Source: Siphlonurus alternatus
Lineage: Eukaryota > Arthropoda > Insecta > Ephemeroptera > Siphlonuridae
Direction of reading: 5' to 3'
NCBI GenBank assembly: GCA_949825025.1
Contig: OX463778.1
Span: 25,105,551 to 25,169,550 of the forward strand
Length of the DNA stretch: 64,000 bases
The translations under genes and the position numbers were made by a program. Within the stretch, counting starts at the first letter, position 1. Every line of letters starts with the position of its first letter. The notes under the pieces were generated by a model. The model ran no database searches. It was not told where the DNA came from and worked only from the letters and a program-made list of their open reading frames with translations. Shown here piece by piece: positions 1 through 11,500 of this stretch.

Positions 1-230
1 TTTATAGTGAGGCCTAATATTATTTAAGAAAGCTTTAAGAAATTAAGTTTTAGCATATTTAATTTAAAATATAGTTTATATTGAATTTTATAAGCTAGAG
101 ACTAGAATATTTGCAATATGACAGAGTACTGTGTCATACATAGCCCTACAGTAATAGTCAAAATGTATGTAAATATAATTTTAATGGTATGAATTAAGTT
201 AGGTTTCAAGATATTTGTTTGATGTTTCAG

Positions 231-355
231 ATGGCAAGTTCCCATACATCATGAAGTTGTGCTTCTCTTCTTCGCGGCAGATCCCCAACAACCTTGGACC
301 GCACCACCAGGGGAGCAAACGAGATGATGAGGAGAGCAACGGCAAGTCCGAGTAG
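231..355 (+). CDS. possible last coding exon of an unidentified gene (partial)
   Basis: A good acceptor (a T-rich stretch ending TTTCAG at 225-230) precedes a block that is much richer in G and C than its surroundings. If the first two bases complete a split codon, one frame stays open for 40 codons to a TAG at 353-355. The peptide begins GKFPYIMKLC and ends in a charged tail, DDEESNGKSE. I do not recognise the protein. The minus strand of the same block also has a 66-codon ORF with a membrane-like stretch, so the strand is not certain. The rest of the gene would lie before the window. Confidence 0.3.
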
Positions 356-2990
356 CCCCTCCAATCCTCCCATCCCTTCCCGCCGTGCCAACCCCTCCTG
401 AGAGACCTTCACAGTTGTAGCCACCAACCAGTCACGCTTGGAGTCAGACGATAGCGATCAATATTACCCCCTCAACATCATCTCTCTATCGCAATATATT
501 TTTCTTTAACAAGGCTACATGTGGAGATGTCTCTCAGTTACATACACATTTTATAAAAAAAAAATAGATCTCTCAAAAAGAAAAAGAAAGAAAAATGAAA
601 AAAAAAAAAAAAAAAAAAAATATTGTTACTACAATAAAATACTGTAAGGCTATACACACAAAATCATCACAAATTAAATTTTAAAAAAATAATAATAATA
701 AATATGTAATACACAATATTATAGAAGTGATGATAATTTCCAGAAATGTCTAAATGCTCTTTCCTTCTTTCCCCCTTTTTTTCCATTCCCCTCATAATCT
801 ATTTACCCTGCAAACACTCAGGAAGCCCATGCCGATATCAGCTAAGCCCGCCACCAGCCCTTGATGACACAAGCGAGCAAGTGACGGAGTAGTAGCTGTG
901 AAGATCCGTGGTAGGCGTGGCACCCAGAATTGACTTCTAGAGACAGAGGGACAAGAGAGAGATTAATTAACAACCTCAAATAATAAATAATAATAATAAA
1001 TATGTTGAGGGTGAATTTTTGTATTGATGATGATGAAGGTGATCAGAACATATCAATTAGTGCTTAAAGGAAGATTACTATTTTTAGCAACATCATTCCT
1101 TGTAAAAACAAAAACAAATATATAGTTCTTCATTTATGCTTTATCTTAAAAGTAAAAGCAACTTTTTTTTTCTTTCTTGGATACGGCTCTGTCCCAGGAT
1201 GCATTTTTATAATGTGAAGGGCAATACCTAATTTGAAATTGCCTCCAGATTTTCTCATCTTTTATTAGTTAGGGAGAATGATGCCATTTGAAATTTAAAA
1301 AAAAAACATAAATTATATATATGCAAGAAGTTTGCAAAAATAAATGCCAATATAATATAATTATGTTAATAATAAACAATATCTCCCTAATAAAAATAAG
1401 TTTTTTAAAAAAATATAAAATTAATTGAGTTTTAAACAAATCTTTACCATGCAGCTAGCTTTGTCTAGTTAGTAGAAATATTTAAGAGACAGCAAGTTAG
1501 CTCTATCTGTGTATATAAAATCCCTGTGACTACTTTTAGCAAATTTTTGAAGATTATTTTACTTTTCTAATTATAAGGTGCATGTGAGTGAAAAAGGGGT
1601 TGAGGTTTAAGAGTGAATGACGAGCAAGTGTTTGGTTGGGGTGGAGCCGTGTCTCTCTCTGTAGTCTTCCTCCTTGCCTAGGCACGTTTCTGTAGCCCAA
1701 GACTGTGTGATCACGAGGTACAATGTTTCGCGAATGACTGAGAGAGTGCATGACCGTATGGGCTGGAAAGGGTTTTACTTTTTTTTTTAACTTTTATCGT
1801 TTGTTTTTAAAGACAGTAATTCTAAGATTAATAATTTCGTAGTAAATAGCTTCTTTTTTTTTAAGATGAGGAAAAAAATATTAATTATACTTAAATTATG
1901 ATTTTTGTACTCATCTTATGTGTGTTTATTTTTATGTATTTTTTTTTTTTATGTTAGGAGCAATTGAATGCTTTTTTTTATGCCTTCTGTCTTTTTGTTT
2001 CACTGTAAAAAGTAAACAAAAAAGAGAAACTACATCACATGTAAATAAAATTAAAAAAAAAAAATGAGTCTCCTCTCTGTAAGACTCATTTTAGACTAAT
2101 TGTGTTCTTCTGTGCTACATTTTTCCCACAAAAATGTATCTAAACTAAAAATGATTTTAACAAAGAAAAACAATATATAATATTCTATTATGTATACTTT
2201 ACTTTCATTTTATTTTTTTGTTCTTTTGTTTCTTTCTTTTTTTTTTTTTTTTTTTTTTATAAAACAAAAAAGTATTTATATCATCAAAAATGGAATATAT
2301 ATTATAATGTAATGGAAAATATATCATCATCATTTTTATTTTTAGTACTTGAATCAAGTAACAATGCATGTCGTCACATCACATTTTTATCGTGTGGAGA
2401 AACGTAACAGAGCTCTCTTCTCACTCTGTCTCTGTTCGTTTCTGGCCCCCTGGCCAAATTTCCTCTTCAGCTGACTGTCCTGGATTTTTTCCTTCATGGG
2501 AGGTTGCATACTTGCTGGATATTTCCGTACTCAGCTGTGTACTTATGTGTGGAGAGATGCACCTCTGTTTAACTAGCATGCAACCTCTCTCTATAACAGA
2601 AAAATGTGAAGAGAGAGCTCTGAATTTCCCTTCCTTTCCACACCCTCCCCTCTCGTCCCTAACTAGATTTTAAGGAATGATTAATTTTTAAATGAAATAT
2701 ATATAAAAATTAAAATGAATTAATTATTATGATTAAATAATTATAAAAAAAAACAATGGCCATGTATCAAGTCAATTATGCAACTACATTTATTCGATGT
2801 CTCCATGTCACTCCATTTTGGCCATTACTCCTCCTTGAATGTATGATATCATTTTCATTGTTGCAAATCGCTAAATAACAAAAGTAGGCCAATATTTTAG
2901 CTCGCTAATGCTTGCGAGACAATTTTTATTAACTGCCTGTTGCAAATGAGTTATTTCATCATTGTTGTATATATTAATTATATATATTAT
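356..2990 (+). other. AT-rich noncoding DNA, possible long 3' UTR
   Basis: No convincing coding exon is present. Short CT-rich or moderately GC-rich patches at about 740-960, 1560-1770 and 2380-2660 alternate with poly(A), poly(T) and A/T-rich sequence. If the exon at 231-355 is real, part of this could be its 3' UTR, but no cleavage site can be chosen among the many A-rich hexamers. Confidence 0.3.
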
Positions 2991-2999
2991 AGGTAATGC

Positions 3000-3377
3000 A
3001 ATAGACAATAATGTTTACATTTTTTTATTTCATAATTTAAAAATATACATAAAATTATGCTTTTCTGATTTTTTTTTCAGATTTTTTGGAGTCTGGGAAC
3101 TAATTTAAAAAAAAAAATTAAAATATCAGAATTAGAGTGGTACACCTGATGGGACAACCGTGACGTCATTTTCTCGCGATGTGATTGGCTACTGATGACG
3201 TCACGGTTGTCCCATCAGGTTGTACCACATTAATTCAGATATTTAAATGTATATATATATTTTTTTAAATTAGTTCCTGCACTCCAAAAAATCTGGAAAA
3301 ATTCAGAAAAGCATAATTTTATGCATATTTTCTAATTATGAAATAAAAAAAGTGCAACCATTATTGTCTATTGTTTT
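3000..3377. mobile_element. palindromic foldback MITE with a TGACGTCA-bearing centre
   Basis: The left arm (about 3000-3170) and the right arm (about 3194-3377) are near-perfect reverse complements separated by a loop of about 25 bases. Outer arms share the motif ATAGACAATAATG and its complement. Near the loop each arm carries TGACGTCA (3161-3168 and 3196-3203). The arm also contains a core, CTGATTTTTTTTCAGATTTTTT followed by GGGAACTA, that recurs in the elements at 41.6 and 61.4 kb, so this is a relative of that family. There is no coding capacity, so mobility would depend on a transposase supplied elsewhere. Confidence 0.8.
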
Positions 3378-5500
3378 TCATAGTTTTAAAAAATAAAAGT
3401 ATGAAAAAAAATAGGCTCAAGGTGTAATAGAATCCTTGTATGAAAATTTGACTCTTTATCTTAGATGTTAGGATTCCTAGCAATATATTACATAAAAAAA
3501 AAAGAAAAAAAAAACGTTTGCATCAGGCGGCAGCAAAGTGGTAGGGACTTAACGTCACTGTTGTAGCAGCTCAATTCATTCCCCCCACGATAATGATGAA
3601 CTCGAGTCATCATTGTGTTTCTTCTTTGTATCAGTGTCTGTATATGTATTACAAATTTGTGAGCAGCAGCAAAAGCATCACAATGGCATGCAGAGCCAAA
3701 TAACTATAACCCAAAACTAGATTCACTAATTCTTATATAATAAATAAATAAAAAAAAAGTAATAAAAAAATAAGACAATTTTAACAAAACATTTTTTAAC
3801 TTCTACAATAATTATTAATTTATGTTCAATTTTAATTTTATATTTATTTTTTAATACAATAAAAATGAAAAATATGTAACCATTTTTATAGGATAGAACT
3901 TGAACTGTAACATTTTATTTATCGTATTTTTTTTTTTTTTTTTAATATAATAAGGCTTTGCTATTGGTTGATTTCCATTATTATATAATAAAACATTATT
4001 ATATAGTACAGTGCATTACAGCAGTGTGCATGTAATTTAGAAAATTGAATGTATGGTTGGTTCACTGTCATTTTCTCTTAATGGTAGTTAATTCATTAAT
4101 AAATATGATGTGTAAAATGGAATTTAATTTTTAGCAAACCTAATGTAACAAATAAATACTATACTATCTGACCAATAGATAAAAATTTATGACTGACTGA
4201 TGTTCCGTCATTCTATATTCAAAGTATTTTTCTTGTAAATTTTACTATAGTGTGTACTTTTACCCATGTGTGGTACTTTGTACAACGTTCAGGTTCTAGT
4301 CCTCGAAGCATCTTGTACGCCTTGGTACAAAAAGACACCAAATTTGCTTGAGGTTAAGTTTCCCTGGCTGGCCTCTAGAGCATTTTTACGGCAGCACCAC
4401 AACACTCGTCCGACAAGCAACACCACTGAAAGAAAAAACAATCGGTAGGATTGTCCAAATTTAAGATTTATAATTATCTATTTGGTGCTTGCAGGAGTGA
4501 ACTCATTTTTTTTTTAAATATAATAATTTTGTTGTGTTTTTGTGACACATTTTTCTTAGGTTTATATAATTTTTTGTAGTTTTTACATAGTTCATCCAGA
4601 AATAAATAGCTTGTATAACTTTTACCACTTGTTGTGGTATAGTTATAATTTAATTAAAACATCTTTGTATGGCACAGAGGTAAAAATAAAAATTTGAAAT
4701 CCATATTATGTTTTTGTTTTGTTTTACTCTTTCTCCCCATTCTGGTGCCGGTAAAAAAATATTGCAATAAATATTTAAATATTCAATTAGAAATAGTATA
4801 ATATATATATATAGCAGGGTACGTAGAAATGTCACTTAATTTAATAATTATATTACAATTTATGCTAATAAAAAATATAATAGAATTTAATAAATAAAGA
4901 AATCGATCAACTCTGTTAATTGTATAACTTGACATACTCGACTCTAAAATATAAGAATGCAACTAAACACGTCTACATTGCAGCCTTACATATCACACAC
5001 AGAGTTAATTTTAATTAATTAATGTTATCTTTAAAATGTCGATCAATTTCATCAATTAATATATATTATAATATCGATAATATTCCGCGCAGCAAAGATA
5101 TATAACTAAAGAGAAAGACTACTACTGTGTCGGTTCAGTGTCGAGACTGCTAGACCAGTACTGTGCCAACACTCTGAAAATTTCATCGAATCGGTCTAAT
5201 TTTTTTAATATTTATGTATATATAATATATCATCTTTATTTATCTTTATCATCCCGTCATTTTTATGCCAGTGTTCAGGAATATTTGTTGAAATTTTCAA
5301 AATTCTGAGCGCGTAGCTCATGGCGCTGCGATCGTTTTTATTGAAAATATTGACATTCACTTGTTTTTCAAGTCGCAAGGCCAGAAGGTTCTGCACGTGG
5401 GGTACAATAATTTACATTTTCTCTGTTTCTTAGACATAATTTGAGGTGAATACTGACTATAGTAAAATGTAAAAACCTTGGTGCTACTGGAAATGACTTT
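3378..5500. other. AT-rich intergenic DNA upstream of WDR43
   Basis: No recognised gene. A 60-codon ORF at 4266-4448 with a possible acceptor at about 4292 is not recognisable. The last 400 bases before WDR43 have higher complexity and presumably contain its promoter. Confidence 0.4.
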
Positions 5501-5522
5501 TTTTGTATCTGTGTGGCAATAA

Positions 5523-5528
5523 TCAGTG
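5523..5528 (+). promoter_or_regulatory. candidate initiator of WDR43
   Basis: TCAGTG matches the arthropod initiator TCAGT and lies 46 bases before the WDR43 start codon. No TATA box is visible at the expected distance and no clear downstream promoter element is seen. The assignment is inference from motif and position only. Confidence 0.35.
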
Positions 5529-5570
5529 AGAAACTACAGAACTTGTGCGGTCTCTCGCGACACCAGCAAC

Positions 5571-8500
5571 ATGGCGCATCTTTGCAATGCTGCATTCTCT
5601 CAGGACGGTCAATATTTTGCATTTTACCACACAGATGGTAAGCTCAAGATATGGGATACCGCTTCAGGAGTACTCAAACAAGAATACACACCGAATGAAC
5701 ACCTCACATTACCATGCACAGCTCTTGCATGGGTGACGTTGCCGCATTTGACGGTAAGACGCCATGCGTGGTGCGGCTTTTGCCACATCAATTTGTACTT
5801 TCCTCTCTAATTATTGCATTTCTCATAATGCTGCTTTAAAAATTTATTATTGTCATAATTATTGAGGACATGTTATGTAATCATATTATAATTGTTTGTC
5901 AGCATTTCAGTTTTTTTAATGTTTCTTTGTGTGCTTTGTGACTTTGCCCCTAGGTCAGCTCAGCTCCTAGGAAACTACGTATTTCTTTGCACCTTTGTCA
6001 TTTAAGTTTTAATCAAGATTATTGAAACAGACGTCGCAGTTAATTATTTTATGCCTATTCAGCCTGATTAAATTTCTATGGTTTTCCTTCCGATATTTTC
6101 CTTACGTTATCTTTACTCCTATGCATACATAATTATACGTACTGTACGTATCATATGATTTGCATACCATATTTTCTAGGCTGACAACTAATAATGCATA
6201 CATTATGTATAAATATCATACTTTAATGCACACAGTAGGAGTCATTTGCAAAGGAGCTCTGGTATGCATATATTATGCATAGCTAGGCACTGAAGATGTA
6301 TGCATACGTACTGTATGTATGCATACATTTCAGTCTCGTTGATGTCTGCATATTTTCGTCGTTACAATTAATATGTATGTATAACGATATGATAACCAGT
6401 GTGTACGCACTACACATACTGTATCAATGACACTTTACTGATAAGATGACCTAGGACATCAAATCGAGGATCACAATATTCAATAATTTTCATTGACCTT
6501 TGAGGAAGTCTGCCAAATGAACAATAAGCTCGAGCAGCTGGTGGCTGATCTGTGTGGTGACGTCAAAGATCCGACACGTAGCGCTGGTGGCAACTTTGAA
6601 AGTTAAGCCTCCAGTAGACAATTGGATCTAGTTTATGTAATATGAATTTTAAAAGTACAGTTCCTACAGTAATGTCATGTTTTTTTTTAACCACATTTTT
6701 GTGGTTAAATGTCAAGCTCTGGATTGGATTCATTCTGTTAATCTAGATTCAATGTACGTCAATAAATACAGTACAGTATGCATACTTGTATGTTTGTTGC
6801 TTAGTACAGTATAACAGATCTCAGTTACCACTAGACGGTGCCGTCTATCTACTGAACCGTCTAGTGGTAAACTAAGATCTGTTATACGGTGACAAGAAAC
6901 TATGACATGAATATTGATCATATCTTCTGGATATGATCAATATCAATAACTTCATCGTCTGGAATGAAGTTATTAACAGAAATAAAAAATATCTGGAAAA
7001 GATGATTGTACATCACGAGTTAGTCTCTGCTCAAAAATACTTTCAAGATCTAAATTTATTATATGTAACTGAAATATTTTATAAAATCTTTCTTCATCTC
7101 AAGATTGTAACGGAGATCCCAAGAGTCTTTTAAGTTCTTGACAGATCTATTACAACATTGAGAACATTTTTCCACCCATGTATTATAAAGTTGAAAATTT
7201 TGACAATCAGTTATGTATTTAAAAAAAAAAAGAAAAAAAAACTATTCCTGTCATCAGGTTTCATTAGTATATCCATCATGTTTCAGATGTCTCCTGGACG
7301 CAAGAAAAAGCGTCGTGCAGATGAGGAGGGAGGTAGTGGCAGCTTGTTGGTGCTGCTGGGACTCTCCTCTGGCTCGGTGCTTCTCTACAGTCTGACAACA
7401 GGCACTGTCGAGAACGAGCTGGCTGGACCAGGCCTCGCAGCAGCTGTACGTTCCTTGGCGTGGGCTAAGAATGATGTTTTCAGTGGTTGTGCTGATGGCT
7501 CCATCGCACAATGGATCCTGCCTACCAAGACAGTGTCAAGGTAAGCCATTTTAACTTGAAAGATTTGAAAATACACCTCTGGACAGCATATATGCAGTTG
7601 TTTTGAATTTAAACCCTTTTTTTTGGGGGGGGGAGCTATAGTTTGTATAGTAAGCTTTACTTACGTCCTCAAAATTTGGACATATTTTTTCTCTTACCAG
7701 CAATTCAGGTATGCAGGCATTGTGTTTTTGCTGTCGCAATGTTTAGAGTATTCACTGTGCATTAAACATTTTAAAGAATTTCAGCAACCCTGTGTGATAC
7801 AACTACCTACCTTCCTATGCCCTGACTGCAGGTAATAACAAGGGTACCGGTACTAGACATGCCAGAAGGAATTCATATATGGATGAGATATTTTTAGCTT
7901 GTGATATTTAAAACAAGAAATTTTTCATGGTGATTCCCTCTGTTGAATAATGAAACCTTAGCTTTTACAGGTACATTTAAAAGAAAAAAAATGTTTGATT
8001 TGACAATGTACAGTACTGTACTTTAAATATCATTCAATACAGAGGATTTTGAAGTACTGTTTAAGTAATAAATGACGACACATCTTGATGTGATTACAGC
8101 AAATGGCGTGCTGGCCGCTCGCCCGTGACTGCTCTGCTGGCCCACTCAACACGCCCCTGGCTGCTCAGCGCAGCCCAGACAGTAACTGTGTGGGACCGCA
8201 AGCGCCATACGGAGCTGCGAAGCTTTGCAGGCCACGCCAGCCCTGTCTCGAAACTGCTGCTGGTGCCGGGTGGAAACTACGTTGTGAGCGTTGCTCGAGG
8301 AGACAGGCACATCAATGTATGGTGAGATTCTAGATTTTTTTTTTTTATTATTTAGACATTGGTATTTTAGTATAGGTTTCTAGTGTTTCCCAGAGAATTT
8401 TTCTTTGTACATGAACCTTTTTAAAACTTCTTAAAACACGTGCTAATTCGAAAGCATCTTCTATTCTCCCCCCTTCTCCCTTTTATTTTCATTTTTGGGG

Positions 8501-11500
8501 TCTTCTGATTTTGAAATATGACCTTACTCTCCTTCCGTTCCCACTACTCCTCTCCTCCTCTCTCTAACCCTTGTTTTTATGCTTAAAACTACAATTTCTT
8601 GTATTTCTTTAGACATTTACACCTTCAGTTACAATTTCACTGTGCACTTTATTCCTCAATCCTACATTTGTTGACCAATTATATTTATGAGTGAGGCACA
8701 AGAAATGGTCTCCTGAGGATTAACTGAGGTTACTTGCAGGCCACTAGCGGAAGAGGGCGGGAACAGCCGTGAGGTTGCCGCCTCGTTCGTGCTGCCCGAC
8801 CAGCCGGTGCACGTGGAGGTGGGGGGAGATGAAGCGGGCAACGCGAAGCTCGTAGCAGTCACCGAGGGAGGAGCCATGCACTGCTTCTCACACCACATCA
8901 ATGGGTGAGTGAGATATGGATTCTAAATTCAAAACAACTACTATTTCTACAAATTACTACATCTTGAGTTTGTTTCATCATAAATGCATCATAAATTCGA
9001 GTTCTTCTTCAAATCGATGTTTGCAACAATATTGAAGAATAATGTGTGATTCGAGTAGATTTATTTCATTTATGTAATACTTGAGATGCAGCATTATATC
9101 ATAAATTTAAGAGCAGCCAGAACTTTTAGCACTGTCCTGTTTTTAACCAAAGTGAAAAAAATGCCTCCTTTTTAATGCACCTATTGAATAATCCAACATT
9201 TTCATGCAATGTTTTAAGTGATTATTCGATATTCCTACTCTTATTTCTAGACAATTTTATTCCAATACTCGTCAGTAGTGTCACAGATGTTATTGACAAC
9301 GGTTCTCGATCTGCCCCAAATCAACTTGTTGTTGTGTTACAGCAAACGCCTGCCGCCCATGAAGCCCCACCTGACAGTGCAGATCGCTGCGTCTTCTGCT
9401 GAGGCCACAGACTCCGCAGTCGTTGACTCAATTCCTATCCTGGGTGCCCTCGTGTCACAGGACGACCCCTCCGTTGTGCACATCGTGCATGGCAACCCAG
9501 TGGTGCTACGCTTCGAGAAAATAGTGAGTGTAGATGTCGAACTATCAGCTAACAGAAAAGAGCCACTTGCAATTTTCTTTGCATATCTTCATTTTGCATA
9601 TAAATGTCTCAATTGCCCCAAAATACCAACCAACCAATCAACCGTTCTCATAACTCATAACCAATACTATATTTGTAATTGCGTTAAAACTAAAAATACT
9701 AAATTACCGTATGGATTGTAGTTTTTTTTTTTTTTTTTTTTTTTATCTAAACAAATTCCAAAAAGTAAGTTGTGTCAATAGAAGCAAGAAAGCCAATGCT
9801 ATTTCAGTATTTCTGAAGATGCTTCACATGATTTTCGAAAATGTTGTCATTTATTTAGTAATGGGGAATTCTCTTACAACTCAAATTTTAATTTAACTAC
9901 TATATCATGATAGGGTACATATTAACAATAAGTTTGACTTGCGTTTCAAGTTTTTTAACTCAAATTTGGGGACTCTGAAGGGATTATTAGAATAGGGGCA
10001 AAGTATGCAACCCGCGCGCAAACCTGAAAACTGTGACGTAGAAACTCCCTAGTTAACACACAACAACTGCCTGATATCATAGTTTGAGCGTCAAGGAGGG
10101 GTTGGCTATAAATTTGAGTAACACGATCGAAATCAGCGGGTTTTTCTACCCTAGTATCAGTAGTATCAGTATCAGTAGTTTTTTCCCTAATATCAGTTTA
10201 CTTTAAGAGTGATAATCGAAAATATAAATTTATTGCAGGAAAAATTCGCCTGCTAGCAGGGCCGTCCCATGCGCACGGTGCATACGTTTAATTTTTTCTG
10301 CTCTATTATAGAGTTTTCCGTAAATTAATAGCCACGGCTTAGAAAAGCTGCGCAGAAACGAGTTTTAAATGTTAGTAGTCTACTGCGCATGGCTCTGCGA
10401 AGTGTGCATGATAAAAAAAGCTTGAATCCAAATGAAGCTGCGCAAACGCTAGGTGACTAATCTGCGCACAGCCAATAGCAACTTTGTATGCTTTATGAAC
10501 AAAGATACGAACTTCTACCCCAGATTGCTTGCGAATCGCAGTGTTTAAAAATTCTTTTAATACGTTACTGCAACCGGTTTGGCTTGTAGTATTGCAAATA
10601 AATATCAAATTTGAGATGAGATAAAAAGCAACGTTCTCGCTAATGTTGAACAAAAATTCTGCTCCGGTAGGGGCCCCTCGTGCAGCAAAACAGCTGTTTT
10701 GAGCTCACTAAGTGACGTCACCTTGGGTGTTTTTGGCCAAAGTGCGCAGATCAGTCCAAATTCGTAGGGCTGATGGACCTATCTATTATAGTTGTATCAT
10801 GGCCTGCTAGGCAGTTTCTACGTCACGTTTTGGCGGTAAATTCAAAAGAAGGAAGATTTTTAAAAAATTCCCACGTCTCCAATTTTGAAAATTGAAACTT
10901 TTTTGTTTTGGGACATTTAGTTTCAAGGCAGAGAGCATTTGAAAAAAAAAAATAGATGTTGGAGAATTCCCCATTGTTACAGAACCAAAACCAAAAACTA
11001 AAAATTTAACCAAAAACTAAAAATTTAATAATGCCATACATCCCAGAAAAAAAAAATGAATGAATGAATGAATGAATGAATGAATGAATGAATGAATGAA
11101 TGAATGAAATCTACAATTTAATACATTATACCGGTATTTGTTTCAGAGTGTGAACACTTCGAAGGAGGTGATGTGGCTTGTGAGGCAGAACTCGAGAAGG
11201 ATAGGCCAGGAGCAGCAGCAGCCCTCCACCTCAAAGGTAATGTCTTCTACTACCCTTGGAAGTAGCACTGAACCTTTGGAGGGAATTTGCAAAGAGAACC
11301 AAGAGTCTTTTGCTTCCTAAGCTATTTCACCTTAAAAGTATATTGATCAAAGATTTTTTGACCCATAAAAGCTGAGTTTGTCTCTCTGAAAACTAGCTTT
11401 GGTTAATGCTAAATGTGTAGAACACTTACAGAATTTTTAACTTGAAGGTCACCGAAATTCTGGAGAGAAAATATATTGTTATTGTAATAAGACCCTATGT

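Noticed and set aside
4266..4448. 60-codon + strand ORF with a possible acceptor at about 4292
   Set aside because: No recognisable family, no clear partner exons and only average length for chance ORFs.
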